Source of the DNA: Acinetobacter rudis
GTDB lineage: Bacteria; Pseudomonadota; Gammaproteobacteria; Pseudomonadales; Moraxellaceae
Length of the DNA stretch: 64,000 nt
Assembly (NCBI RefSeq): GCF_000829675.1
Contig: NZ_BBRX01000024.1
Location: 1-64,000, forward strand
Direction of reading: 5' to 3'
A program made the position numbers and the translations under genes. Positions 36,666 to 45,807 of the stretch are shown here, piece after piece (position 1 is the stretch's first letter; each line of letters opens with the position of its first letter). The notes beneath the pieces are model-generated. The model searched no databases and was not told the DNA's origin. It worked only from the letters and a program-made list of their open reading frames with translations.

Positions 36666-37658
36666 TTAACTCACCCCAGCTTGAATCAAATCGTGCATGC
36701 TAATCACGCCAGTAACTTTATTGTCTGCATCTACAACAACAAATTGACTAATTTTCTTATCGTTCATTTTTTCCAATGCTTCCACTGCACGAGCTTCCGA
36801 TGAAATCGTCATCGGATTGCATGTCATCACTGAGGAAACAGGTAAGTTCACATCGAAACCTTGTTGTTTATCGATTAGACGACGTAAATCCCCATCTGTA
36901 AATATTCCCAACAATACGTTGTTTTCATCAACAACCGTGGTTACACCCATTCGTTTATTTGAAATTTCATATAAAACTTTATTCATTGGTGTATCTGGAG
37001 AAACTTTAGGTAAATCTTCGCCTGTATGCATTAAGTGTTTTACATGTAGCAATAAACGTTTGCCTAATGCCCCAGCTGGATGTGAGCGAGCAAAATCATC
37101 AGCAGTAAAACCACGTGCTTCGAGTAATGCCACAGCCAAAGCATCGCCTAAAGCCAATGTTGCAGTTGTACTTGAAGTTGGTGCTAAACCGAGTGGACAA
37201 GCTTCATTAATATCACCCAAGGTTAAGGCAACATCAGCATTTTTAGGCATTGGCCCGCTGTCATCTGCACTGATACTAATCAATGGAACTTGTAAGTGTT
37301 TGATCAGTGGCATCAACATCATAATTTCATCACTCTTACCTGAGTTTGAAATCGCAATCAGTACATCTCCACGCACCAACATTCCTAGATCACCATGGCC
37401 GGCTTCACCTGGATGCATAAAGAAAGAAGGTGTGCCTGTAGAGGCAAAGGTAGCTGCCATCTTACGACCAATATGACCTGACTTGCCCATGCCTGTTACA
37501 ACTACACGCCCTTGGCACTGCAAAATAATCTGACAAGCACGATCGAAGCGTTCATCAATCTGGCCTGCAAGAGTATTTAAGGCATCCACTTCAACGCTTA
37601 ACGTTTGTAATGCAACCTTTTGAAAATCTATTTGATTCTGTATATGCGGTAAATTCAA
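36666..37658 (-). CDS. kdsD: Arabinose 5-phosphate isomerase KdsD
   Basis: Makes arabinose 5-phosphate from ribulose 5-phosphate, the first step to Kdo. An SIS domain (VVVTGMGKSGHIGRKMAATF, FFMHPGEAGHGDLGML, IAISNSGKSDEI) is followed by two CBS repeats (about residues 205-325). I choose TTG 37658 because AAGG lies about nine bases before it and the length, 330, matches the family (E. coli 328). An ATG at 37709 would add 17 residues unlike the family. First gene of the kds-lpt operon and divergent from cysS. Confidence 0.92.
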   Translation of the reverse strand: MNLPHIQNQIDFQKVALQTLSVEVDALNTLAGQIDERFDRACQIILQCQGRVVVTGMGKSGHIGRKMAATFASTGTPSFFMHPGEAGHGDLGMLVRGDVLIAISNSGKSDEIMMLMPLIKHLQVPLISISADDSGPMPKNADVALTLGDINEACPLGLAPTSSTTATLALGDALAVALLEARGFTADDFARSHPAGALGKRLLLHVKHLMHTGEDLPKVSPDTPMNKVLYEISNKRMGVTTVVDENNVLLGIFTDGDLRRLIDKQQGFDVNLPVSSVMTCNPMTISSEARAVEALEKMNDKKISQFVVVDADNKVTGVISMHDLIQAGVS

Positions 37659-37838
37659 AATGGTGAACCTTAATTCGATACAATAGAGATAGAAATCTTT
37701 TCGACACATTCTAACATAGCAAAACTCACCTGCTCTTTTTTTAATGTATAAAATTCATTTGTATAGAAAAATTATTGATAAAACTTTATGAATAATAGTG
37801 CTTAGGCTATGATAGAGCACCTTTGTTAAAAACATCTA

Positions 37839-39266
37839 ATGCCCATGCAACCATTCGTCCTTTATAACTCAGAGCAACGTAAAAAAGTTGAATTTGTTCC
37901 TCGCAAAGAAGGTCAAATCGACATGTATGTCTGTGGAATGACCGTTTATGACTACTGTCATATTGGACATGCTCGGGTCATGGTTGCGTTTGACTATATC
38001 GTACGTTTTCTACGGAGTCAGGGTTGGAAAGTTCGATATATCAGAAATATTACAGATATTGATGACAAGATCATCAAACGTGCAAAAGAAAACAATGAAT
38101 CTATTCAGCAGCTCACTGCCCGCTTTATTCAGGCAATGAATGAAGATTCGGCCAATCTCGGCTGTGTAGCACCTGATGAAGAACCACGTGCAACTGACTA
38201 CATCGACCAAATGCAAAGCATGATCGGTGACTTAGTTGAAAAAGATGCAGCATATGCAGCAAAAAATGGCGATGTTTATTTTCGTGTAGAAAATTTTGAT
38301 CGTTATGGTCGTCTATCAGGTCGTAAACTTGATGATATGCAGGCAGGTGCTTCAGATCGTGTAGATGTAGAAGTTGATAAAAAGCATCCTTTTGACTTTG
38401 TGCTTTGGAAGCATGCCAAAGAAAATGAACCGTTTTGGCCATCTCCATGGGGCAAAGGTCGTCCAGGTTGGCATATTGAATGTTCAGCAATGTCGACTTG
38501 CTGCTTAGGCAATCATTTTGATATTCATGGGGGTGGTTCTGACCTACTCTTCCCTCACCATGAAAATGAGATTGCACAAAGTGAGGCTGCAACAGGCGAA
38601 CAGTATGTAAACTACTGGATGCATGTTGGCTTTATCAATGTCGATGGTGAAAAAATGTCGAAGTCTCTCGGCAACTTCTTTACTATTCGTGACGTGATGG
38701 ATAAATTCCACCCTGAAGTGATTCGCTATTTTATTGTCTCTTCGCATTATCGCAGCCCAGTAAACTTCTCTGATGTTGCACTTAAAGAAGCAAAAACAGC
38801 ACTTAGTCGCTTCTATCATGCATTTAAAGCTTACCAACAGGTTTACGGTGAAGAAGTAACGACTCAGGTCGATCAAGCACTGCTTGAGCGCTTCAATAGT
38901 GCTATGCGTGATGACTTTAATACAGCTGAAGCGCTAGCCGTATTGTTTGAAGTTAGCAAAGAACTTAACCGTGCCATCAAAGAACAAGCTGCTGATCAAG
39001 CAGCCAGTTATTATGCGACATTACGTCATTTGACTGATATTTTAGGTTTGGTACAGCACCCTGTTGATGAGTTTCTTAAATCAGATATTGGTCAAACGGC
39101 TCTTGCCCTATCTGAAGATGATATTGCAGACCTGATTCAACAGCGTCAAGACGCGAAAAAAGCGAAAGACTTTGCTAAAGCAGATGAAATTCGCCAGTCA
39201 CTATTGGCCCAAGGTGTCGTTTTAGAAGATACCCGCCAAGGTACTGTTTGGCGCCGTGCTGATTAA
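37839..39266 (+). CDS. cysS: Cysteinyl-tRNA synthetase
   Basis: A 475-residue class I synthetase, full length. Signatures: [15 protein letters not shown] (HIGH motif and zinc Cys), [13 protein letters not shown] (second zinc Cys and tRNA/cysteine pocket), [17 protein letters not shown], and [11 protein letters not shown] (KMSKS). The C-terminal DALR anticodon region follows. Single gene, followed directly by tRNA-Gly with its own promoter. Confidence 0.98.
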   Translation: MPMQPFVLYNSEQRKKVEFVPRKEGQIDMYVCGMTVYDYCHIGHARVMVAFDYIVRFLRSQGWKVRYIRNITDIDDKIIKRAKENNESIQQLTARFIQAMNEDSANLGCVAPDEEPRATDYIDQMQSMIGDLVEKDAAYAAKNGDVYFRVENFDRYGRLSGRKLDDMQAGASDRVDVEVDKKHPFDFVLWKHAKENEPFWPSPWGKGRPGWHIECSAMSTCCLGNHFDIHGGGSDLLFPHHENEIAQSEAATGEQYVNYWMHVGFINVDGEKMSKSLGNFFTIRDVMDKFHPEVIRYFIVSSHYRSPVNFSDVALKEAKTALSRFYHAFKAYQQVYGEEVTTQVDQALLERFNSAMRDDFNTAEALAVLFEVSKELNRAIKEQAADQAASYYATLRHLTDILGLVQHPVDEFLKSDIGQTALALSEDDIADLIQQRQDAKKAKDFAKADEIRQSLLAQGVVLEDTRQGTVWRRAD

Positions 39267-39290
39267 TTCACCACTTAGCAGCATATAGAG

Positions 39291-39318
39291 TTGACAGTTT
39301 AATGAAATTCTCTATAAT
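39291..39318 (+). promoter_or_regulatory. tRNA-Gly promoter
   Basis: TTGACA at 39291-39296 and TATAAT at 39313-39318, both perfect sigma-70 hexamers, with a 16-base spacer. The expected start falls just before the tRNA 5' end at 39329. Confidence 0.9.
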
Positions 39319-39328
39319 GCCACGTATT

Positions 39329-39404
39329 GCGGGAATAGCTCAGTTGGTAGAGCATAACCTTGCCAAGGTTGGGGTCGGGAGTTCGAGTCTCCTTTCCCGC
39401 TCCA
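39329..39404 (+). tRNA. tRNA-Gly (anticodon GCC)
   Basis: A 76-base cloverleaf: acceptor GCGGGAA pairs with TTCCCGC, D-arm GCTC-AGTTGGTA-GAGC, anticodon arm CCTTGCCAAGG with GCC in the loop, T-arm with GTTCGAGTC, encoded discriminator T and CCA end. A strong promoter lies upstream and a terminator follows. The siderophore locus begins right after it. Confidence 0.97.
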
Positions 39405-39412
39405 GAATACGA

Positions 39413-39444
39413 AAAGCCCTTATCTTTTGATAAGGGCTTTTTTT
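39413..39444 (+). terminator. tRNA-Gly terminator
   Basis: AAAGCCCTTATC (39413-39424), loop TTTT, GATAAGGGCTTT (39429-39440) then TTTT. Perfect 12-bp stem. It may also end the fbsQ transcript coming from the other side. Confidence 0.92.
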
Positions 39445-39487
39445 ATGTGGGGTTATTCATATTCAAATGTCTTGGGATCAATGCATT

Positions 39488-40843
39488 TTAAGATGGATCA
39501 GTCAAAAGATCTCGCTGTGAATGACGCGTTAAATAGCGATAGCTTTGCAAGGTCAATAAAATAGCAGCCAAACAAATCCCTCCTGTCAACACCATCCAAA
39601 TCACGTTAACATTGGCCTCTGTCAGTAACCACCCTTTCACTCCCATAAAATAACTCATGGGAATAATAATGAACCAATAACAAAATAAAATCACAAATAG
39701 AGGCTGCATAAACTGCTGCAACCCTCGTAACACTCCTGAAGCAACCGTTTGTAAAGCATCAAAAATTAGGAAAATAGCCACAAAAACCATGAGTGCATTT
39801 GCAATGTGTAATACCTCTGCATCTTGGCTAAACAAAGCGGTAATTTGCGCTGAAAAGCCAAATAACAGACCAGAAGTCAAACTTACATAAATCAGCGTAA
39901 TCACTGCCACAGCAAACCCTGTCGCCATTTTACCTTGTTGTTGATCTATTGCTGAAAAATAAGAAATTCGAATCGTGGTTGCACTACTGATTGCAATAGG
40001 AATCATTATAAGCAACATCGCAATATTAATGGCAATCTGATGTGCCGCAATTGTTTTCGCTCCCAGTTGTGAAGCAAAAAATGCAAGTGTTGCTAAAGCT
40101 AAAATTTGCAGCACTAGAGTTATACCAATGGGTAAGCCTTGTTTTAATAACGCTAAACTTTCGCTAAAGCTTACGCTTGTAGAATTCATTTTCAGCTCAG
40201 GCACAGCTTTAGCCACAAATTTATACATACAAAAACAAGCAATATATGCACTTATTGCCGTTGCCAAGCCTGTTCCTGCCCCACCCATTTCCGGAACGAA
40301 TCCAATACCATTGACCAGCACAATACAAAGTAAAACATCACAGAGTAATAAAATAGCATAGGTCAACATAATCGGTTTCAGTGTACAATGACCTTCACTA
40401 ATAAAGCGAAATAATGTCATATACACTAATCCTGGCACGGCAAAAGCAACAAAGTGGAGATACTGCTGAGTAATCAAAGCAACTTGTGGATTTTCAATAA
40501 TACTCGGACTTAAAAATGCCAAGAGATGAATCAAGAGAAAACCAAATATAGACAATAAACAGGCAACCTTTTTACCTTGCTGAATCAGTACTCCAATTTC
40601 TTGGGATGTCCCTTGTTGCATGGCTGAAATTTTAGGAACCAATACATATAAGATACCTGTAAATAAGATAAATACAGGGGTCCATATATTACTTCCCAAA
40701 CCAATCCCAGCCAGATCAATATAATGATAACGACCTGCCACCATGGTATTCATTACGCCTAATGATGCCTGGCAAATTTGTATTAACATTAAAGGCAATG
40801 CCAGCTTTAACACGGGTAAGCAAATATCGTTTAACATTTTCAT
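39488..40843 (-). CDS. fbsQ: MATE-family efflux protein, likely siderophore exporter
   Basis: About 451 residues with twelve hydrophobic segments in the MATE/NorM pattern: LALPLMLIQICQASLGVMNT with MVAGRY (helix 1-2), PEMGGAGTGLATAISAYIAC, the second-half QGLPIGITLVLQI and ASGVLRGLQQ. ATG 40843 is chosen over TTG 40852. It is the last gene of the fbsN-O-P-Q unit. A MATE pump in this position would secrete the finished siderophore or its shunt products; the direction is inferred from family. The symbol follows locus order. Confidence 0.82.
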   Translation of the reverse strand: MKMLNDICLPVLKLALPLMLIQICQASLGVMNTMVAGRYHYIDLAGIGLGSNIWTPVFILFTGILYVLVPKISAMQQGTSQEIGVLIQQGKKVACLLSIFGFLLIHLLAFLSPSIIENPQVALITQQYLHFVAFAVPGLVYMTLFRFISEGHCTLKPIMLTYAILLLCDVLLCIVLVNGIGFVPEMGGAGTGLATAISAYIACFCMYKFVAKAVPELKMNSTSVSFSESLALLKQGLPIGITLVLQILALATLAFFASQLGAKTIAAHQIAINIAMLLIMIPIAISSATTIRISYFSAIDQQQGKMATGFAVAVITLIYVSLTSGLLFGFSAQITALFSQDAEVLHIANALMVFVAIFLIFDALQTVASGVLRGLQQFMQPLFVILFCYWFIIIPMSYFMGVKGWLLTEANVNVIWMVLTGGICLAAILLTLQSYRYLTRHSQRDLLTDPS

Positions 40844-40894
40844 AGGGTTCAATTCTTTAAGTCTAAATAAGCAGGAAGAAAGTAAAGTGCAGAA

Positions 40895-42019
40895 TTAATG
40901 CTTCTTTTCTAAACGCCAATACCCTTTGATATGATTATTTTTTCCTGTGAGTTTGCGCTCATTACGGAAATAATGACGGACTTGCTTCGCCGCATTATTT
41001 TCTAAAGCTCCCCAGACCTGATCCAAGTGAGTAAACGTACTCAACAACTCAATGGTTTTTTGCCCTTGTTGTTCAACGGCGACTGTGATTTTTCGGATAT
41101 CCGTTTTTTCAGGGAATCGATACGTCGCAAAGTATGCATAATCAACAGCATCAGCACAGAGTAAAATAACGATGGGTGGAATGGGGTTTTTCCAAAAATC
41201 TAAAATACCCGCAAGGGCAGGAAATGCAGTCTCATCTGCAATGAGAACAGCTTGTCCTGTATGTAAATGGTCGTGTTTATCATCAGTCTCTGTACGGCTA
41301 GAGATTAAAGTCCCTTTGCTCAACTGTTGTACCCACTGACTGCCTGGACTACTGCCATGTGTAAAGACATCAACATAACCATAGTGTAAATCTTGCGCAT
41401 CAGGGTCCAAATCAAAAGCCTGTCTCAAAGTATATAAGCGTATATCTTTGTTCATATTTTCTAATAATTTTTGACGTTTCTGTGCAGATAAATGCTTCAT
41501 GAGCCATAAGAATCCACGATCAAATAAATTTTTAACGATGCCACTTTGCGTGGCTGTACTCTGTGGGACTACTGGTGCTTTTTCCAATACTTTTAAAATA
41601 AAACCATAAGCATATCCAGCATAATAAGCAGGAAATGCGGTCTGACTTTTAATGGTCAATCGAGTAATGTTTGGACTAATCTGTGCTTTCTCAATGACTT
41701 CAAAAAACTGCTTGGCATTGTTGCTAAATTCAATTTTTTGCTTGGCAAATGAGTTATATGCCAAATATAAAATTTGCTCTTCTAAGTCCCCTTTCAATTC
41801 AAACTGAATAAATAATTCTTGTTGAGAGGGTGAGGATGGTGCTTGGGTATGCAGCAGAATGCCTTCTTCATAAATATCAGCAATTAAAGCCCCATGAATT
41901 GCATTGTTTTTGCCATAAGTCTGAGCAATGATCAGTAGCTCTTTATGATGATCTTGATTCACATGATCCATAATATCAAGCTTACGGTCTTGGTCTTTAA
42001 TCGTGGTGAATGGTTTCAT
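40895..42019 (-). CDS. fbsP: Siderophore-interacting flavoreductase with N-terminal DUF2470 domain
   Basis: A 374-residue fusion. Residues about 10-100 are a DUF2470 domain (DIMDHVNQDHHKELLIIAQ), found in heme- and FMN-linked split-barrel proteins. Residues about 115-374 are a SIP/FAD-binding_9 ferric reductase: RLYTLRQAFD is the R-x-Y-T-x-R FAD motif, and THGSSPGSQWVQQL and VLIADETAFPAL are the family's flavin and NAD(P)H segments. It should reduce Fe(III) from the imported siderophore in the cytoplasm. Common SIPs are near 260-300 residues, so the added domain is notable. Symbol by locus order. Confidence 0.83.
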   Translation of the reverse strand: MKPFTTIKDQDRKLDIMDHVNQDHHKELLIIAQTYGKNNAIHGALIADIYEEGILLHTQAPSSPSQQELFIQFELKGDLEEQILYLAYNSFAKQKIEFSNNAKQFFEVIEKAQISPNITRLTIKSQTAFPAYYAGYAYGFILKVLEKAPVVPQSTATQSGIVKNLFDRGFLWLMKHLSAQKRQKLLENMNKDIRLYTLRQAFDLDPDAQDLHYGYVDVFTHGSSPGSQWVQQLSKGTLISSRTETDDKHDHLHTGQAVLIADETAFPALAGILDFWKNPIPPIVILLCADAVDYAYFATYRFPEKTDIRKITVAVEQQGQKTIELLSTFTHLDQVWGALENNAAKQVRHYFRNERKLTGKNNHIKGYWRLEKKH

Positions 42020-42094
42020 AACGCTGCCTAAATATCTCAGATAAAACGAATCGAATGATGAAAACTAGGTGAGAAATTCAATCTCAGTAAATAA

Positions 42095-43324
42095 CTAAGA
42101 TGAAGTAAATGATTGCTGATCATCAGCTGGCAAAATCTTCCATACCAAAACCGCGACAGCCAAAGCACAAATAAATGTCAAGATAACGACTGCGGTATAA
42201 CCGATATACTGAGCTAGACTTAAGCCGATTGCCGAATAACTAAAGCCCATAAAAACAATTAAACTAAGCTGCAGACTAAAAAATGTTGCTTTGGCAGGCA
42301 TCGTTGCAGCACGGTCCATAATCAGAGTGGAAAGTGTTGCCATCAGCCCAGGGTTTGCAATGAAATAGCCAAAAATTGCTAAATATACCAATGGTTTTGA
42401 GGTATAACCCAAGGTTAAAGGGATAAAAAGTAATAGGGTGAAAGCTTGCATCAGAGTGAAGCCGATCAATGCTTTTTTACGTTGTAATCGATTGATCAAT
42501 AGCGTGGCAAGAAATGCGGATAATATACCAACGATAGAACCAAAGACCTTCGTTGCAAAACCAATATCTGCCAATGACCATTTTGCATCGACCAATAATG
42601 GATTTAAAATACCAAACACAGCAGTAAAGCCTATTGGGTAAATAAATAACAGGATAAACCAACGCCAATGTTTAGAGATAAAGACCTTAAGCTGTAAACC
42701 AATACTTTTAAATTGCGCAGCAATATGATGATGTGGATTGCTATAGACATCCTGAGGTTCGCGATAAAATAGTAATTGAACCCAAGTGATTAAAGTCAGT
42801 AACGCAAGAACATTGAACGCCCCTTCCCACTGCAACCACGGATATAAGATTAAAAGCAAACCTCCCCCAATAATATTACCCATTAAATTGCTGGCATATT
42901 GAATACTATTGGCAAATTGGCGTTCTGGTGCTTCGAAAATCTTACTGGCTAAACCATCAAGAGCAACATCTTGAATACTCATAAATAAGGTGTAGACAAT
43001 AAATAAAATTAAGATGATGGAAAACTGATTTTGAATATCAAGTCGACCACAAAGCACCAGCAATAACACCATAGTCAACTGTGCAAAAATGAGCCAGCTA
43101 CGGTATTGCCCCTGAGTAAATAAACGAAAACTATCGACAAAAGGGGCATATAAAATTTTACCCAGCATTGGTATTGCAATAAGATTTAATAACGCCAATT
43201 GATTCAGGGCTATTCCACTTTGTCTTAAAATGGCAAATGCAGCTGACATAATAAATGCCACACCAATGTATTGCGTGGTATACGCGCTAATCAATAAGCC
43301 CCAAGGCTTTGACGTCTTATTCAT
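42095..43324 (-). CDS. fbsO: RhtX/FptX-type MFS siderophore permease
   Basis: A 409-residue MFS protein with twelve hydrophobic segments, closer to the AmpG/RhtX/FptX group than to drug exporters: LALLNLIAIPMLGKILYAPFVD (helix 2 region), IQDVALDGLASKIFEAPERQ (loop 4-5) and NLMGNIIGGGLLLILYPW. RhtX and FptX import rhizobactin and pyochelin across the inner membrane as single proteins. In this locus no binding protein or ABC importer is present, so this gene may be the inner-membrane importer. It lies 38 bases after fbsN. An export role cannot be excluded. Confidence 0.75.
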   Translation of the reverse strand: MNKTSKPWGLLISAYTTQYIGVAFIMSAAFAILRQSGIALNQLALLNLIAIPMLGKILYAPFVDSFRLFTQGQYRSWLIFAQLTMVLLLVLCGRLDIQNQFSIILILFIVYTLFMSIQDVALDGLASKIFEAPERQFANSIQYASNLMGNIIGGGLLLILYPWLQWEGAFNVLALLTLITWVQLLFYREPQDVYSNPHHHIAAQFKSIGLQLKVFISKHWRWFILLFIYPIGFTAVFGILNPLLVDAKWSLADIGFATKVFGSIVGILSAFLATLLINRLQRKKALIGFTLMQAFTLLLFIPLTLGYTSKPLVYLAIFGYFIANPGLMATLSTLIMDRAATMPAKATFFSLQLSLIVFMGFSYSAIGLSLAQYIGYTAVVILTFICALAVAVLVWKILPADDQQSFTSS

Positions 43325-43362
43325 TTGGCAATGGCCCTATTCCTATTCAAATCTTGTTTATT

Positions 43363-45546
43363 TTAGAAATCAATTTGCATGGATAATTTATAAGTACGTG
43401 GGTCACCACCTACACCAACATAACCATTCCATACACCTGCCCAGTGTTTTTTATCGAAGACATTGTCAACACCGCCACGGAAGACCACATTATGTTTGGC
43501 AATTTGCGTAGCATAGCGCCCGCCTAAATCCATCACGAACCACGCTGGAATTTTCTGTGTATTGGTATCATTGGCGTACAAGCTTCCGGTATAAACTGTA
43601 TTGGTGGTTAAAGTGAGGCCTTCTACTGCTTGTAGATCCCATTCCAGACCCAAGTTAGATTGCCAATGTGGAATCCCTTTGACATCGCGACCATTTAAAG
43701 CACCATCAGCAGTTTTTTCCCATTGCGCTTCTAAATAGGACACCCCACCCAATAAGCGCACATCAGGCAAAATTTCACCTGCCGTTGTCCACTCAATTCC
43801 TCGGTTACGTTGCTCACTTTCACTATAGTTACGCTGTGCATCTTGCATTAAGGCATTTTTAGTAATTTGGTAGATACTCAGAGTATTTTTAAAATTATTC
43901 ATCTCCCACTTTGTGCCAATTTCATATTGTTTGGATTTATATGGCTTCAAGGTTCTTTCAGCAATCAGTGGGTTACTTGGGTCTGTAATGGTGTCGCCTT
44001 GAGACAAGCCCTCAATATAATTTGCATATACCGCCAAGGAGTTGTCCCATGGTTTAACGACAAAACCTATCATTGGGGTGACTGCACTTTCGTCATAATG
44101 TGGACTGCTTGGAGCACCATTTAAAATGCTATAACTTTGAGATTCTACATTTTGATGACGCACACCTAAGGTGAGCTGATATTTATCATCTAACGTTGCT
44201 AAAGTATCTGCTACAGCAAAACTGGTCAGTGTAGTATCTGAGGTTTTAGGTACATAAGTCGGTGTGGGTGCATTCCATGTTGGCCGACTTGGACGATAAA
44301 TATTGGATGCCCAAGGCTTACCCATGGTCAATCCCATATGTGTCTTTTGATCCAAGGTATTTGCGCTGATCACCAGATTATGTTTTATCGCACCTGTAGT
44401 GAATTTACCGCGCACGCCCAATTCACCAGCATCAACATTGGTTTTATTGGCATTCATCCGAGATACAGCCATATAATCGCCATTTGGCTGTGCTGCATTG
44501 CCTAAAGCATTATTGGCAATCACCCCCGCACCATCTTGGTGTTTCGTTCCTGCTGAAAGAAATGCTGTCCAATCTGGGGCAAAATCATATTCTAAATGCC
44601 CAATGACACCACGTGTTTTACTATGTGAATAAGCACCAGGTTGATGATTCAACTTAGAATCAGGTGCCTTAGGAACAACAGAGGTCGCAAAGGACACCAT
44701 CAGTGGTTGAGCACCGTTGAGTTTTTCATTGATGTCGTATAGATCTAAACTGCCACGGAGTTTTTCACCCTTATAATCGAGTGCAATCGCACCGAGATAA
44801 CGATTTTCCTCTTGTCCATCTAGAGCTGTATCTCCATAGGATTTTAAAGCGTTGACACGTACACCAAAGCGATCCTCATGACCAAAACGACGACCAATAT
44901 CAATATGTGCACCAAAAGTTGCATCAGACTCATATGTCGTCGTTAAACGTGTAATATCCTCAGCTGTTGCTCGTTTAGGCACCACATTAATCACCCCACC
45001 CACAGCCCCACCAATCGACATCCCATTGAGTAGTGCACTGGTGCCTTTAAAGACATCGATACGTTCTAAAAACTCTGTCGGTACACGGTTGTGTGGCAAT
45101 AAACCAAATAATCCATTCCAAGCCAACTCATGGCTTTGAGTATATAAACCACGGATATTGAAATATTCTCCAATACCCCCTTTGGAAAATACACTTCGAA
45201 CAGAAGGCTCACTTTTCAGCGCCTCAGCAACGGAGGTCGCTTGCTGATCTGCAATATATTTTGAGGTATAGCTGGTAATGCTAAATGGCGTGTCCATATC
45301 GGATTGATCACCGAGCATACCCACTTGACTGATTTTACTGATTTGTCCACCCGATAAAGTTTGTTCAGCATCAGCCGTGACGACTATTGTTGGAAGTGTG
45401 ACTCTTTCAGTGGCTGCTGTGTTTAACTGATCTCCCTCTTGAGGATAACTTGTTTCAGTCCCATTCCCCGCCCAAATAGATTGTGTAGAAAGTAAAGCTA
45501 CACTGATAAACAAAACAGATCTTTTAAACGGATATGGACTATTCAT
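43363..45546 (-). CDS. fbsN: TonB-dependent ferric siderophore receptor
   Basis: A 727-residue outer-membrane receptor. Signal peptide about 1-26 (ends SIWA), TonB-box-like TIVVTADAEQ (about 51-60), plug domain with DTPFSITSYTSKYIADQQ, VRSVFSKGG, NIRGLY and NGMSIGGAVGGVINVVPKRA, then a 22-strand barrel ending in YKLSMQIDF with a terminal Phe. There is no STN domain, so it does not signal through FecR. It heads the fbsN-O-P-Q unit and has a Fur-like site 42-60 bases upstream. Ribosome site AAGGCG. Confidence 0.9.
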   Translation of the reverse strand: MNSPYPFKRSVLFISVALLSTQSIWAGNGTETSYPQEGDQLNTAATERVTLPTIVVTADAEQTLSGGQISKISQVGMLGDQSDMDTPFSITSYTSKYIADQQATSVAEALKSEPSVRSVFSKGGIGEYFNIRGLYTQSHELAWNGLFGLLPHNRVPTEFLERIDVFKGTSALLNGMSIGGAVGGVINVVPKRATAEDITRLTTTYESDATFGAHIDIGRRFGHEDRFGVRVNALKSYGDTALDGQEENRYLGAIALDYKGEKLRGSLDLYDINEKLNGAQPLMVSFATSVVPKAPDSKLNHQPGAYSHSKTRGVIGHLEYDFAPDWTAFLSAGTKHQDGAGVIANNALGNAAQPNGDYMAVSRMNANKTNVDAGELGVRGKFTTGAIKHNLVISANTLDQKTHMGLTMGKPWASNIYRPSRPTWNAPTPTYVPKTSDTTLTSFAVADTLATLDDKYQLTLGVRHQNVESQSYSILNGAPSSPHYDESAVTPMIGFVVKPWDNSLAVYANYIEGLSQGDTITDPSNPLIAERTLKPYKSKQYEIGTKWEMNNFKNTLSIYQITKNALMQDAQRNYSESEQRNRGIEWTTAGEILPDVRLLGGVSYLEAQWEKTADGALNGRDVKGIPHWQSNLGLEWDLQAVEGLTLTTNTVYTGSLYANDTNTQKIPAWFVMDLGGRYATQIAKHNVVFRGGVDNVFDKKHWAGVWNGYVGVGGDPRTYKLSMQIDF

Positions 45547-45587
45547 GTTGCGCCTTGGAGAGAAAAGTGACTATTTAGGCTAGGAAT

Positions 45588-45606
45588 ACTATCAAGAATC
45601 ATTCTC
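45588..45606 (-). promoter_or_regulatory. Fur-box-like site before fbsN
   Basis: Minus strand GAGAATGATTCTTGATAGT: hexamers GAGAAT-GATTCT-TGATAG resemble repeated GATAAT units of the Fur site; 11 of 19 positions agree with the consensus. It is 42-60 bases before the fbsN ATG. Confidence 0.5.
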
Positions 45607-45740
45607 AAGTAATAAAACAATCCGCAATATATTCATAAAATCAGGAAAGCAATTGATTTAATTGAATTATCATTAAATTCATCAGCTCGAATACATCAGA
45701 TCTAAATTGACATTTTTTCACGTGTTGTTATTTTTATAAA

Positions 45741-45759
45741 GAAAATGATTCTCATTTAA
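45741..45759 (+). promoter_or_regulatory. Fur box before fbsM
   Basis: GAAAATGATTCTCATTTAA agrees with the Fur consensus at 13 of 19 positions, with an intact AATGAT...TCATT core. It is 49-67 bases before the fbsM ATG, next to a TATAAA that could be part of the promoter. Confidence 0.65.
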
Positions 45760-45807
45760 ATATACAAAATATTCATGATTTAATTTATCAACCATTTAAG
45801 CAGCGCT

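Noticed and set aside
36817..37476. 219-codon plus-strand frame inside kdsD
   Set aside because: Antisense shadow of conserved SIS/CBS coding sequence; Ser/Pro/Lys-rich and without motifs.
38125..38592. 155-codon minus-strand frame inside cysS
   Set aside because: Fully antisense to a certain gene; His/Gln/Leu-rich product is typical of a shadow frame.
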